A stretch of DNA of 64,000 nucleotides from Nocardioides lianchengensis. GTDB lineage: Bacteria > Actinomycetota > Actinomycetes > Propionibacteriales > Nocardioidaceae. The translations under genes and the position numbers were made by a program. Each line of letters opens with the position of its first letter. The first letter of the stretch is position 1. The notes beneath the pieces are model-generated. The model saw only the letters and a list, made by a program, of their open reading frames with translations. It searched no databases and had not been told where the DNA came from. Positions 26,745-36,021 of this stretch are shown here, piece after piece. The stretch lies in the NCBI RefSeq assembly GCF_900101465.1, contig NZ_FMZM01000001.1, positions 1 through 64,000 of the forward strand, given 5' to 3'.

Positions 26745-26786
26745 GTCTCGATACACCTCGCGTTCCTCGCGAGGCACTCGACCACC
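26745..26786. repeat. Intergenic palindromic repeat, copy 1
   Basis: Begins at the base after the thrC stop. Outer ends gtctcgatac (26745-26754) and cactcgaccacc (26775-26786) enclose a 7-bp hairpin cctcgcg/cgcgagg. The same ends recur at 35812-35871 and 51373-51425. It may act as a processing or termination element between thrC and the MoaD gene. Confidence 0.65.
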
Positions 26787-26810
26787 GACACCGACGAGGA
26801 GAGAAGAACC

Positions 26811-27086
26811 GTGAGCGTCTCCGTCCGCATCCCGACCATCCTGCGCACCTACACCGGCGGCGAGTCCGAGGTCACCGCCTCGGGCGCGAGCCTGGGCGAG
26901 GTGATCGCGGACCTCGACGCGTCGTACGCCGGGATCAAGGGGCGGATCCTCGACGACTCGGGCGAGCTGCGGCGCTTCGTGAACGTCTACGTCGGCAACG
27001 AGGACGTGCGCTTCCTCGACAACCTGGCCACCCCGACCCCGGACGGCACCCAGATCTCGGTCATCCCGGCGGTGGCGGGCGGCTGA
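26811..27086 (+). CDS. MoaD/ThiS family sulfur-carrier protein
   Basis: A 91-residue ubiquitin-fold protein ending in ...IPAVAGG. The terminal Gly-Gly is the site that an E1-like enzyme adenylates and converts to a thiocarboxylate. Length, the SVRIPTILRTYTGGE start and DGTQISVIPAVAGG match MoaD and CysO-type carriers; no processing peptidase would be needed because Gly-Gly is already terminal. It sits 66 bases behind thrC under the same SAM riboswitch, and its last 26 bases overlap the convergent PucR gene. Probably donates sulfur in methionine or cysteine synthesis rather than molybdopterin synthesis. Confidence 0.85.
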   Translation: MSVSVRIPTILRTYTGGESEVTASGASLGEVIADLDASYAGIKGRILDDSGELRRFVNVYVGNEDVRFLDNLATPTPDGTQISVIPAVAGG

Positions 27087-28284
27087 GCGGGTCCGGCCGG
27101 GGGACGCTCGTCCTCAGCACGCTCGACCTCAGCAGCATCGTCGCCAGGAGCAGGAACTCCGGGTCCTGCAGCGCCGACCCGAAGAGCTCGTTGATCCGCT
27201 TCCAGCGGTAGCGCACCGTCTGGGGATGTACGCCCAGGCGGTGGGCGAGCGCGGGGGCGCTCGCGCGCGTCTCGAGCCAGGCGAGGAAGGTCTCCGACAG
27301 GATGTCGCGCGCGTGGGGCGTGGCGTCCAGCAGGGGCTGGAGCAGCTCGTCGCGGAGGGGCGCGCGCAGCACCGGGTCGGCGTGCAGCCAGACCTGGGTG
27401 CGGTGGTCGCGGCACCACAGGACCGGCGCCGGCGCGATCACGCCCTGGTCGACCAGGCCCAGGACCCGCGTGCACCAGGCGTGGGCCGCTCCCACCTCCT
27501 CGGCGGGCACCGGCCAGGCGACCACCACGCGGACGTCGGGCGCGGCCGAGCGGAGCCGACCGACCACCTGGTCGGCGAGCGCGGCGTCGCACACGAGGAC
27601 CGCCGGGCTGGAGGTCGTGCGGGCCAGGACCTGGTCGGGAACCCCGTCGAGGCGGAGGGTGCCGTGGAAGGTGGCGGCGAGGACCACCACGCTCGCGGGG
27701 ACCGGCCACTCGGCCCGCGCCGCCTCGGCGTCGAGCCGAGGTCGGTCGGCGCCGCCCAGGAGGGCGTCCAGCAGCCGGGCCCGGGCCCGGCCGACGTCGC
27801 GGTCGAGGGCGTGCTCGGCCATCGCGTGGCCGTGGACGACCTGCTCGTCGACGTGGATGAGCAGGTCGAACAGCGCGTCACCGAGGAGGCCGAGGTCGTT
27901 GGCGGTGAGCGTGTGCTCGGAGGCGAACTCCCGCACCGTCGACCAGGCCTCGTGGGCGGCGATGCGGAGCGCGGCCCGCACCGGACCGAGTCCGTGGCCC
28001 TCGACGGCCTCGCCGTACCCGACCTGCCGGAAGAGCTGGTAGACCGGCACCGGTGAGCGGGCCCGGCCGCGGGCGAGCTCGAGGAAGTGGTGCGTCGCGA
28101 CGGTCGCGGCGCCTGCGAGTCGTCGGTGCCGCCGGTCGGTGCGCGGGCCCGCGAGGTCGGGGACGTCGGTGCGGACGCGGTCGGCGACCAGCTCGGTCAG
28201 GGCCGGTGCTCGACGGCCGAGCTCGACGACCAGGTCGGGCGGGAGCAGTGGGCGGCCGCCGTACGTCGCCTCGTGGGTGAGCAC
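27061..28284 (-). CDS. PucR/CdaR-type helix-turn-helix regulator
   Basis: A 407-residue regulator with a C-terminal PucR HTH (about 345-385: ALAHRLGVHPQTVRYRWKRINELFG), a GGDEF-like middle and a helical N terminus (VRTDVPDLAGPRTDRRHRR). PucR-family proteins usually activate catabolic genes. GTG 28284 is chosen: it lies 5 bases after the stop of the upstream gene and no ATG fits. The 3' end overlaps the MoaD gene by 26 bases on the opposite strand. The target genes are unknown. Confidence 0.82.
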   Translation of the reverse strand: MLTHEATYGGRPLLPPDLVVELGRRAPALTELVADRVRTDVPDLAGPRTDRRHRRLAGAATVATHHFLELARGRARSPVPVYQLFRQVGYGEAVEGHGLGPVRAALRIAAHEAWSTVREFASEHTLTANDLGLLGDALFDLLIHVDEQVVHGHAMAEHALDRDVGRARARLLDALLGGADRPRLDAEAARAEWPVPASVVVLAATFHGTLRLDGVPDQVLARTTSSPAVLVCDAALADQVVGRLRSAAPDVRVVVAWPVPAEEVGAAHAWCTRVLGLVDQGVIAPAPVLWCRDHRTQVWLHADPVLRAPLRDELLQPLLDATPHARDILSETFLAWLETRASAPALAHRLGVHPQTVRYRWKRINELFGSALQDPEFLLLATMLLRSSVLRTSVPRPDPLSRPPPPG

Positions 28285-28289
28285 CCCGG

Positions 28290-28631
28290 TCAGCCGTCCA
28301 CCGTGCCGAGCCGGCGGACCAGGTGGCTGGCGAGGTGTCGGGCGGACTCCAGGGTGAGCAGCAGGCGCGGGCCGGTGCGGTCGATCGCCTCGACCGCGAC
28401 CCAGGTGACGGACTCGCCGACGTGGCGACCGCGGCGGACCACCAGCTCGACCGCTTCGAGCGAGGACGTGATCGGCACGGTGTCGGCCGTCCCGCCGACG
28501 ACGGGGTAGATCCCCGGCTCGTCCTGGTGATAGCGGTCCTCGACGTGGTCGCCCTCGTGGTGCTCGCGGACGCACCACGGCGGACAGTGCTCGGCCAGCC
28601 ACGAGGGGACGGGTCGCTCGGGTCTGGTCAT
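28290..28631 (-). CDS. Small Cys-containing protein, DUF6907-like
   Basis: A 113-residue protein with CPPWCVREHHEGDHVEDRYHQDEP near the N terminus (a Cys-Pro-Pro-Trp-Cys then His/Asp-rich pattern suited to metal binding) and a helical C terminus (LLLTLESARHLASHLVRRLG). This resembles a family of small actinobacterial proteins of unknown function (DUF6907-like; the name is from memory). It is 5 bases upstream of the PucR gene, so they are probably co-transcribed, and divergent from an XRE regulator. Confidence 0.65.
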   Translation of the reverse strand: MTRPERPVPSWLAEHCPPWCVREHHEGDHVEDRYHQDEPGIYPVVGGTADTVPITSSLEAVELVVRRGRHVGESVTWVAVEAIDRTGPRLLLTLESARHLASHLVRRLGTVDG

Positions 28632-28746
28632 CTGCCCCACCTCCGGTGCCGTGGCCTCCTGGTGGGTCCGACCGTAGGGGTGACCGCCGACGACGCGGCG
28701 TCGGCGGGGGGCGCCGTCCACAGGTCCGACCTTGAGCATGACTTTA

Positions 28747-28760
28747 CCATACCCGTATGG
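28747..28760. promoter_or_regulatory. Palindrome before the XRE regulator gene
   Basis: Arms ccatac (28747-28752) and gtatgg (28755-28760), 2-base centre, 24 bases before the XRE start and in the gap to the divergent small gene. The local A/T richness is unusual here. A natural autoregulatory operator candidate. Confidence 0.4.
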
Positions 28761-28784
28761 GCATCCGGTCGGAAGGGATGCGGG

Positions 28785-29078
28785 ATGCTGGGCCGTGTGG
28801 CAGCAGACGGTACGACGACCCCGACGTGGGAGGAGTTCGCCCGCGAGCTCGGCCAGAACCTCGCGCGCGCTCGCGCGGCGAAGGGGATCAGTCAGGAGCG
28901 GGTGGCCCACCTGGCGGGGCTGACGTCCTTCACCTACCAGAAGTACGAGAAGGGCGAGTCGCGCCCGGGGACGCCGATGAACCCGACCCTCACCTCGCTG
29001 GTGGCGCTCAGCCAGGTGCTGGAGGTCGCGATCGTGGACCTGCTGCCGCCGGTGCTGCCGGCGCTGGGCTCGGAGTGA
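28785..29078 (+). CDS. XRE family helix-turn-helix protein
   Basis: A 97-residue protein that is almost only a Cro/C1-type HTH: WEEFARELGQNLARARAAKGISQERVAHLAGLTSFTYQKYEKGESRPG, then helices ending in DLLPPVLPALG. ATG 28785 is the first in-frame ATG after the palindrome; GTG 28794 is an alternative. The HTH suggests it binds the palindrome at 28747-28760 and perhaps regulates the divergent pair at 28290-28631. No toxin partner is adjacent. Confidence 0.78.
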   Translation: MLGRVAADGTTTPTWEEFARELGQNLARARAAKGISQERVAHLAGLTSFTYQKYEKGESRPGTPMNPTLTSLVALSQVLEVAIVDLLPPVLPALGSE

Positions 29079-29090
29079 CGCTCGAGGCGG

Positions 29091-29867
29091 TCAGCGCACC
29101 CAGCGGGGGATGACCACCAGCGCGCCGATCGGCTCGGTCGAGCCGTACTCGGTGTCGATCACCAGGGTCCCGCGACGGGGCGCGGCCGGGCGGGCGTCCC
29201 ACCCGAGACCGTGCGCGCCCGTGCCCCCTGAGGTGTAGACGTCCCGGGAGCCGATGGTCCGGATGTGCGGCCAGCCGCGTCCGTCGTACCGATCGGTGTA
29301 GACCACGCCGTAGCGCGCACCCCGGGGGACGCCACGCAGCCGGAGGGTGCCGCCCTCGCCGAGGACCGTGGCCCGTCGGTCGGGGTAGGCGGTGTCGCGC
29401 TCGACGTGCATCGGGCCGGTACGACGGACCCGCGCGTCGTCGCGCCCGCGGACGACGCAGTCGGGCCGCGACCAGGCGCTCGTGAGGCCGAAGGAGTGCT
29501 GGCGGATCCGCAGGCAGGGCACGCGGCCCCCGCCGATGCGCAGCCGGAGGCGTTCGGCCGTCAGTCCGGTCCACCGCGTGCGCCAGGCCGGCGCCCGGGC
29601 GGCCAGCATGCTCGCGCGACGGATCTGCACGTCGTACGTGCGGTTCTCGGGGACGTCGGGCCAGCCGTTGTCGGGTGAGCCGGCCATGATCCAGAACCGG
29701 ACGTGGGACCGCGCGGTCACGGTGAACTCGATCAGGTCGTCGTGGTGCGCCCCGATGTAGACCCCCCACTCGAGCGCACGTCGTTCGGCGTCGGGCGGAC
29801 GGGCGACCGCGCCGGGCACGGGGAGGGCGAGGATCACGGCGGTCAGCGCCAGGAAGAGACGACGCAC
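29091..29867 (-). CDS. Secreted protein of unknown function
   Basis: A 258-residue protein with a signal peptide (VRRLFLALTAVILALPVPGAVA). GTG 29867 has GAGGAG five bases ahead, which decides the start. The mature part is rich in Arg, Trp and Tyr and looks all-beta (HDDLIEFTVTARSHVRFWIM, GARYGVVYTDRYDGRGWPHI, RGTLVIDTEYGSTEPIGALVVIP), with two Cys that may pair. I do not recognise a family. It lies between the XRE gene and the ECF42 gene with no sign of coupling. Confidence 0.65.
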   Translation of the reverse strand: MRRLFLALTAVILALPVPGAVARPPDAERRALEWGVYIGAHHDDLIEFTVTARSHVRFWIMAGSPDNGWPDVPENRTYDVQIRRASMLAARAPAWRTRWTGLTAERLRLRIGGGRVPCLRIRQHSFGLTSAWSRPDCVVRGRDDARVRRTGPMHVERDTAYPDRRATVLGEGGTLRLRGVPRGARYGVVYTDRYDGRGWPHIRTIGSRDVYTSGGTGAHGLGWDARPAAPRRGTLVIDTEYGSTEPIGALVVIPRWVR

Positions 29868-29908
29868 AGGGACTCCTCGGGCAGATGGGCAGGAGGAGCC
29901 GCACGCTC

Positions 29909-31111
29909 TCACAGCTCGCCGCGCCGCGTCCGCAGATGCGTGGATTCCGCCTCGTTGGCGCAGAGGGCGAGCGCGGCGTCGTAGGCGAGCCTGGCCTCCT
30001 CGACCCGACCGGACCGCGCCAGCAGCTCGGCCCGTACGGCGGGCAGCCGGTGGCCGCGCAGGGCGACGCCGTCGAGCGCGGCCAGCCCGGCGGCGGGGCC
30101 GGAGCGCTCGGCGACCGCGACCGCCCGGTTGAGCCGGACCACGGGGGAGTCGGCGAGGGCGAGCAGCTCGTCGTACCGGTCGACGATGCGGTCCCAGGCG
30201 GTCGCCTCGGCGGAGACGGCGACGGCGTGCTCGGCGGCGACCAGCGCCTGGAGGAGGTACGGCGCGGGCCGCGCGTCCACGAGCGGGCGCAGCAGGTCGA
30301 GCGCCTCGAGGATCTCGTGGTGGTGCCAGCGGGAGCGGTCCTGGTCGGGCAGCAGCACCAGCCGGCCGTCCTCGACCCGGGCGTCGCGGCGGGCGTGCTG
30401 GAGGAGCATCAGGGCGAGCAGCGCGTCGAGCTCCGGCCAGGGGCCGTCCGGCAGGACGGAGCGGAGCACGCGCACCAGCCGGACCGCCTCGGCGGCGACG
30501 TCGGTGCGGAGCACGTCGGCGCCGGAGCCCGGGGCGTACCCCGCGGTGAAGGCGAGGTAGGCGACGTCCGCGACCACGTCGACCCGCGCGGCCAGCTCCG
30601 CCGGCGGGGGTACGACGAACCGTGCGTCCGCCAGTCGCTTCCGCGCCCGGGTCAGGCGCGCCGCCATGGTCGCGGTCGGCACCAGGAACAGCCGGGCGAC
30701 GTCCTCGGTGGCGACGCCGAGCACCAGCCGCAGCGTGAGCGCCGCGGCCGCCTCGCGCGACAGCCTGGGGTGCGCGCAGAGCAGCACCAGCCGCAGCCGC
30801 TCGTCCACGACCACCTCTCCGGCGTCCGCCATCACCCGCCCCGCTCCCTCCTGCACCGCGGCGTCGACCTCGAGCAGCGGGAGCCTCCGGGCGGCCACCG
30901 CCTCGGCCCGGAGCCGGTCGAGCACCCGCCGTCGGGCCGCGGTCAGCAGCCAGGCGGCGGGGTTGTCCGGAGGCGTGGTCCACGTGCGGGCGGCCGCCTC
31001 GAACGCGTCGGCGAGCCCGTCCTCGGCCAGGTCGAGACGTCGGTACTGCGCGACGAGCAGGGCCAGCAGCCGGCCCCACTCGTCGCGCAGGAGCGTCTCG
31101 AGCGGGCTCAG
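29909..31111 (-). CDS. ECF42-type RNA polymerase sigma factor with C-terminal TPR-like extension
   Basis: A sigma-70-like factor of 400 residues: region 2 (about 10-75: YRRLDLAEDGLADAFEAAARTW, NPAAWLLTAARRRVLDRLR), region 4 (about 105-165: LCAHPRLSREAAAALTLRLVLGVATEDVARLFLVPTATMAARL), and a long helical extension (FTAGYAP, LLLQHARRDAR, RIVDRYDELLAL, RLNRAVAVAE) typical of the ECF42/DUF6596 group. Published work links this group to DGPF/YCII genes, seen just upstream here. No ATG, GTG or TTG fits; CTG at 31111, overlapping the previous stop as CTGA, gives the family N terminus. Confidence 0.85.
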   Translation of the reverse strand: MSPLETLLRDEWGRLLALLVAQYRRLDLAEDGLADAFEAAARTWTTPPDNPAAWLLTAARRRVLDRLRAEAVAARRLPLLEVDAAVQEGAGRVMADAGEVVVDERLRLVLLCAHPRLSREAAAALTLRLVLGVATEDVARLFLVPTATMAARLTRARKRLADARFVVPPPAELAARVDVVADVAYLAFTAGYAPGSGADVLRTDVAAEAVRLVRVLRSVLPDGPWPELDALLALMLLQHARRDARVEDGRLVLLPDQDRSRWHHHEILEALDLLRPLVDARPAPYLLQALVAAEHAVAVSAEATAWDRIVDRYDELLALADSPVVRLNRAVAVAERSGPAAGLAALDGVALRGHRLPAVRAELLARSGRVEEARLAYDAALALCANEAESTHLRTRRGEL

Positions 31112-31425
31112 ACCTCGACCCCCAGCGTCGGCAGGACGACGACGTCGTGCTCGTGCGGCAGCAGCCGGGCCACCTCGTCGGCGCCCGCCAGGTCGGGCAG
31201 GTCGACGACGTAGAAGCCGCCCAGCTGCTCGACCGCCTCGGCGAACGGCCCGTCGGTCACCCGCCCCGGCGGCGGCAGCGCGTCGCCCACGACCAGCGTC
31301 CCGCGGGCCCGGACGGCGTCGGCGAACGCGTGGTAGTCGGCGATCATCCGCTCGCGGGTCGCCTCGCCCGCACCCTCCCACAGCTCGTGGTGGCCGACGC
31401 CGCCGAGCAGCACCAGGAAGCGCAT
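31108..31425 (-). CDS. YCII-related (DGPF) protein, third of three
   Basis: A 105-residue ferredoxin-like-fold protein: MRFLVLLGGVG at the start and the family motif VTDGPFAEAVEQLGGFYVVDLPDL near 56-79. YCII/DGPF proteins accompany ECF42 sigma factors, but their role there is unsettled; some YCII proteins act as small hydrolases. Its stop overlaps the likely CTG start of the sigma gene, so the two are translationally coupled. Confidence 0.85.
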   Translation of the reverse strand: MRFLVLLGGVGHHELWEGAGEATRERMIADYHAFADAVRARGTLVVGDALPPPGRVTDGPFAEAVEQLGGFYVVDLPDLAGADEVARLLPHEHDVVVLPTLGVEV

Positions 31426-31428
31426 CGC

Positions 31429-31776
31429 TCAGCCGTCCGACGCGGGCCGGACCTCGACCAGGTACGACGCGGGCAGCAGCCGGGCGGTCTCGACGGCCGT
31501 CGCCAGGTCGGGCAGGTCGACGACGAAGAAGCCCCCGAGCTGCTCGACGGACTCGGCGTACGGGCCCTCGGTCACGACCCGGTCCGGGCCGGGCCGGATG
31601 GTCCGGGCCTCGGCGACCGGGGCGAGGCCCTCGCCGCCGACCACCGACCCGCCGCGCTCGACGACGGCCGCCTCGAAGGCGCCGAACGCCTCGAACACCG
31701 CGCCCTGCTCGTCCTCGCCGAGCGCCGACCACCGCGCGAAGTGGTCGGCCTCGGCCATCAGCACCACGAACCTCAT
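31429..31776 (-). CDS. YCII-related (DGPF) protein, second of three
   Basis: A 115-residue YCII-family protein (MRFVVLMAEADHFARWSAL; motif VTEGPYAESVEQLGGFFVVDLPDL). It overlaps the preceding copy by ATGA (31773-31776) and is 3 bases before the third. The three copies are clearly diverged paralogues, so they may form a hetero-oligomer. Confidence 0.85.
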   Translation of the reverse strand: MRFVVLMAEADHFARWSALGEDEQGAVFEAFGAFEAAVVERGGSVVGGEGLAPVAEARTIRPGPDRVVTEGPYAESVEQLGGFFVVDLPDLATAVETARLLPASYLVEVRPASDG

Positions 31777-32141
31777 GCCGGGTCCCCGCCGTGGTCGACG
31801 GCCGCGCGCACCTCGACGCCCTCGTCGACCGAGGCCAGCACGCCGCAGATCTCCAGCAGGTCGTCGAGGTCGTCGCTCTCGACGATGTAGAAGCCGCTCA
31901 GCTGCTCGACGGCCTCGGCGTACGGGCCGTCGGTCACGGCGTGCCCGCCCTCGGGGGTACGTCGGACCACCTTCGCGGTCCGCGAGTGGGTGAGCTCGGA
32001 GCCTCCGGTCACGCGGTGGCCGCGCTCGGCCAGCAGTCGGGAGAACTCCTCGTGGCGGGCGTAGGTGGCCACCCTCTCCTCGGCGGTGGCGGCCTCCCAG
32101 CGGCTCTCGTCACCGGGCAGCAGTACGACGTACTCCGTCAT
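31773..32141 (-). CDS. YCII-related (DGPF) protein, first of three
   Basis: A 122-residue YCII-family protein (MTEYVVLLPGDESRWEAA; motif VTDGPYAEAVEQLSGFYIVESDDL). It is the promoter-proximal gene of the operon that ends with the ECF42 sigma factor, starting at ATG 32141, 39 bases after the -10 of the candidate ECF promoter. Its Val-Val is coded GTC-GTA, creating a GTCGTAC site. Confidence 0.85.
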   Translation of the reverse strand: MTEYVVLLPGDESRWEAATAEERVATYARHEEFSRLLAERGHRVTGGSELTHSRTAKVVRRTPEGGHAVTDGPYAEAVEQLSGFYIVESDDLDDLLEICGVLASVDEGVEVRAAVDHGGDPA

Positions 32142-32179
32142 GGGTCGATCCTCTCTCACGGGTGATGTGTCACGGTGGT

Positions 32180-32206
32180 GACGGCCCAGGTCGACCCGAA
32201 TCGACA
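32180..32206 (-). promoter_or_regulatory. Candidate ECF42-dependent promoter of the YCII-sigma operon
   Basis: On the minus strand, TGTCGA (32201-32206) and CGTC (32180-32183) are separated by 17 bases, matching the ECF42 pattern TGTCGA / CG(A/T)C recalled from the literature. Placed before the first YCII gene, it predicts autoregulation by the sigma factor encoded at the end of the operon. Confidence 0.6.
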
Positions 32207-32251
32207 CCTCCCGGCAGGAATCCGTTCAGGTGACCGTGATTGGACCTCCCC

Positions 32252-33082
32252 ATGAGCACTCCCCGCGCCGCCCGGGCCGCCGGCACCGCCCTCGGGGCGG
32301 CCGGACTCCTCGGCGTCGGCTTCGTCGTCGGCTCCCGTCAGCTGCTCCGTGCCCAGGCCGCCAAGGCGCGCGCGATCATCGGGAAGCCGCTCGGCGAGCA
32401 CGCGATCGACGCCGACCGCACCTGGAAGAAGAGGTACGGCGACCCTGTCGACCTGCTGCTCGTGGGCGACTCGATCGCGGCCGGGCTCGGGGCGGAGAGG
32501 CCCAAGGAGACCCTCGGCGGGCGGATCGCCCGGGCGCTCGCGACCTCCACGCAGCGTGCGGTCCGGCTGCGCACGGTGGCCGTGGTCGGGGCCGAGACCT
32601 CGGCGCTCGCGGGGCAGCTCGACCGGCTGCCGCCGTCGTACGTGGCGGACGTGGCGGTGATCGTGGTCGGCGGGAACGACGTCACCCACCGGGTCCCGCT
32701 CGCCGACTCGGTGCGCGACCTGGAGGCCGCGATCGTCCGGCTGCGCGAGCGGGGGACCGCCGTGGTGGTCGGGACCTGCCCCGACCTCGGCATGCTCCGG
32801 CCGGTGCCGCAGCCGCTGCGCTCCCTCGGGTCCCGGGCCTCCAAGCAGCTCGCCCACGCCCAGCGTCTGGCGGCGGTGCGCTCCGGCGCCCACGTCGTGT
32901 CCCTGTCCCACGTGGTCGGCCCGTTCTTCATCACGAATCCCGAGGAGATGTTCAGCCTCGACCGGTTCCACCCCAGCGCGCTGGGCTACAAGCGGACCGC
33001 GAAGGCGATGCTCCCGTCGGTGCTGGCCGCGCTCGGCGTGCACGACCGGGTGCCGTTCGGCCACAGCCTGCCGCACTTGTAG
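32252..33082 (+). CDS. SGNH/GDSL family hydrolase, membrane-anchored
   Basis: A 276-residue esterase-type protein. An N-terminal hydrophobic stretch (AGTALGAAGLLGVGFVVGS, about 10-28) is a signal anchor or uncleaved signal. The SGNH blocks are visible: block I LLVGDSIAAGLG with Ser74, block III VVGGNDVTH (Gly-x-Asn), and block V SLDRFHPSALGY with the Asp-His pair. It likely deacylates a lipid or glycan at the membrane. The start at ATG 32252 excludes an in-frame TTG upstream. Divergent from the YCII-sigma operon. Confidence 0.85.
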   Translation: MSTPRAARAAGTALGAAGLLGVGFVVGSRQLLRAQAAKARAIIGKPLGEHAIDADRTWKKRYGDPVDLLLVGDSIAAGLGAERPKETLGGRIARALATSTQRAVRLRTVAVVGAETSALAGQLDRLPPSYVADVAVIVVGGNDVTHRVPLADSVRDLEAAIVRLRERGTAVVVGTCPDLGMLRPVPQPLRSLGSRASKQLAHAQRLAAVRSGAHVVSLSHVVGPFFITNPEEMFSLDRFHPSALGYKRTAKAMLPSVLAALGVHDRVPFGHSLPHL

Positions 33083-33092
33083 CGTTCGCTAC

Positions 33093-33935
33093 ATGAGCGA
33101 CGTCCTGCTGACCACCTTCGCGGCGATGCCCGACGGCGAGCCCGGCCACGAGGCCCTGGACATCGAGCTGGCCCGGCGCGGGATCGACGCCCGGTGGGTC
33201 CGCTGGGACGACGCCGAGGTCGACTGGGCGGCGGCGTCGGTGGTCGCGGTCCGCTCGACGTGGGACTACGAGTGGCGGCTCGAGGAGTTCCTGGCCTGGG
33301 CCGAGACCGTCGAGGCGGCCGGTCCGGTGCTGCTCAACGGCGCCGCCCTCTTCCGCTGGAACACCGACAAGCGCTACCTCGTCGAGCTCGCCGGGCGCGG
33401 CGTCCCGATCGTGCCGAGCGCACTGGTCGACGACCGGGCCGGCGTGGCCGCCGCCGTCGCCGAGCACGGGCGCGCCGTGGTGAAGCCGCGCGTCGGGGCC
33501 GGCGGCCGCGGCCTGATCGTGGTCGACGACGCCGACGCCTGGACCCCCGAGGCCGAGCACGGCCCCTGGCTGGCCCAGCCGGTCGTCGAGTCCGTGCACA
33601 CCGACGGCGAGATCTCCGTCTTCGTCCTCGACGGTCGGGCCACCAGCCAGGTCCGCAAGGTGGCGGCCGCCGGCGAGGTGCGCGTCCACGAGCAGTACGG
33701 CGGCGCGTCGTACCTCGCCGAGCTGGAGCCGGAGCCGGCCGAGCTCGCGGTGACCACGGTCCGTGCGGTCGAGGAGCTCCTCGGCTCCTCGCTCGCCTAC
33801 GCCCGCGTCGACCTGATGCGGTACGACGGCCGCCTCGTGGTCAGCGAGGTCGAGGCCACCGAGCCCGGGCTCTACCTCGACGTGATCCCCGGCAACGCCG
33901 TGGCCTTCGCGGACGCGGTGCAGGCCCGGCTGTGA
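33093..33935 (+). CDS. ATP-grasp protein (RimK/glutathione-synthetase-like)
   Basis: A 280-residue ATP-grasp enzyme: an N-terminal pre-ATP domain (RSTWDYEWRLEEFLAWAE), the A domain with VVKPRVGAGGRGLIVVD (about 129-145), and the C-terminal metal- and ATP-binding block YARVDLMRYDGRLVVSEVEATEPGLYLDV. Such ligases join a carboxylate to an amine or thiol through an acyl phosphate; the substrate is unknown. A palindrome gtagcg-tt-cgctac lies directly before the ATG and contains TAGCGT, a possible -10 for a leaderless message. It ends at 33935, just before the groL control region. Confidence 0.8.
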   Translation: MSDVLLTTFAAMPDGEPGHEALDIELARRGIDARWVRWDDAEVDWAAASVVAVRSTWDYEWRLEEFLAWAETVEAAGPVLLNGAALFRWNTDKRYLVELAGRGVPIVPSALVDDRAGVAAAVAEHGRAVVKPRVGAGGRGLIVVDDADAWTPEAEHGPWLAQPVVESVHTDGEISVFVLDGRATSQVRKVAAAGEVRVHEQYGGASYLAELEPEPAELAVTTVRAVEELLGSSLAYARVDLMRYDGRLVVSEVEATEPGLYLDVIPGNAVAFADAVQARL

Positions 33936-33946
33936 GGCACGATCTT

Positions 33947-33973
33947 CTTGCACTCGCAGGGGGCGAGTGCTAA
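33947..33973. promoter_or_regulatory. CIRCE element 1 (HrcA operator)
   Basis: Arms cttgcactc (33947-33955) and gagtgctaa (33965-33973), 9-base spacer. The right arm is the perfect CIRCE half-site; the left differs from TTAGCACTC at two bases. HrcA repressor binds such sites before groE genes. Confidence 0.88.
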
Positions 33974-33981
33974 ACATTGGG

Positions 33982-34008
33982 TTGGCACTCTTACCATGAG
34001 AGTGACAA
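33982..34008. promoter_or_regulatory. CIRCE element 2 (HrcA operator)
   Basis: Arms ttggcactc (33982-33990) and gagtgacaa (34000-34008), 9-base spacer, one mismatch in the left arm and two in the right against CIRCE. With element 1 it brackets the expected groL promoter; about 127 bases of untranslated leader follow. Confidence 0.82.
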
Positions 34009-34120
34009 ACCGGATCGGTGCCAGTTGAGGTCCGAGCGCCGGCGAGAAAGGGTTCGCCGGTCACGCAGGACCGTCCGTCGCGGGCAACCCACCGAACCGG
34101 ATCCACAACTCTAAGCGTGA

Positions 34121-35767
<1,647 letters not shown>

Positions 35768-35773
35768 TCGACA

Positions 35774-35800
35774 GCTGCCCGCGACGAAGTCGCGGGCAGC
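35774..35800 (+). terminator. groL terminator
   Basis: Perfect 12-bp arms (35774-35785, 35789-35800) with a 3-base loop, 7 bases after the groL stop. Confidence 0.85.
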
Positions 35801-35811
35801 GTGGTCGATCA

Positions 35812-35871
35812 GGTCGAGTAGCGTCGGCACGACCGGAGCGAAGCGACGGACGTGCGACGCGTATCGAGACC
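35812..35871. repeat. Intergenic palindromic repeat, copy 2
   Basis: In reverse orientation to copy 1: ends ggtcgagta (35812-35820) and gtatcgagacc (35861-35871), with inner arms gcgtcg and cgacgc. It follows the groL terminator in a 254-base gap that otherwise shows only a second imperfect hairpin (about 35921-35958). Confidence 0.65.
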
Positions 35872-36021
35872 GGGATCCAGGTTCCGCAAGGACACCGCAC
35901 CACGCACCACAGCACCAGCAGGAAGGCCCCGATCCCCACGAGGGACCGGGGCCTTCCCGCATTTGAGAGGCTGGCCCCCGGGGTACCCGGACCGGGCCGG
36001 ACCACCAGCGAGAGGAACGAC

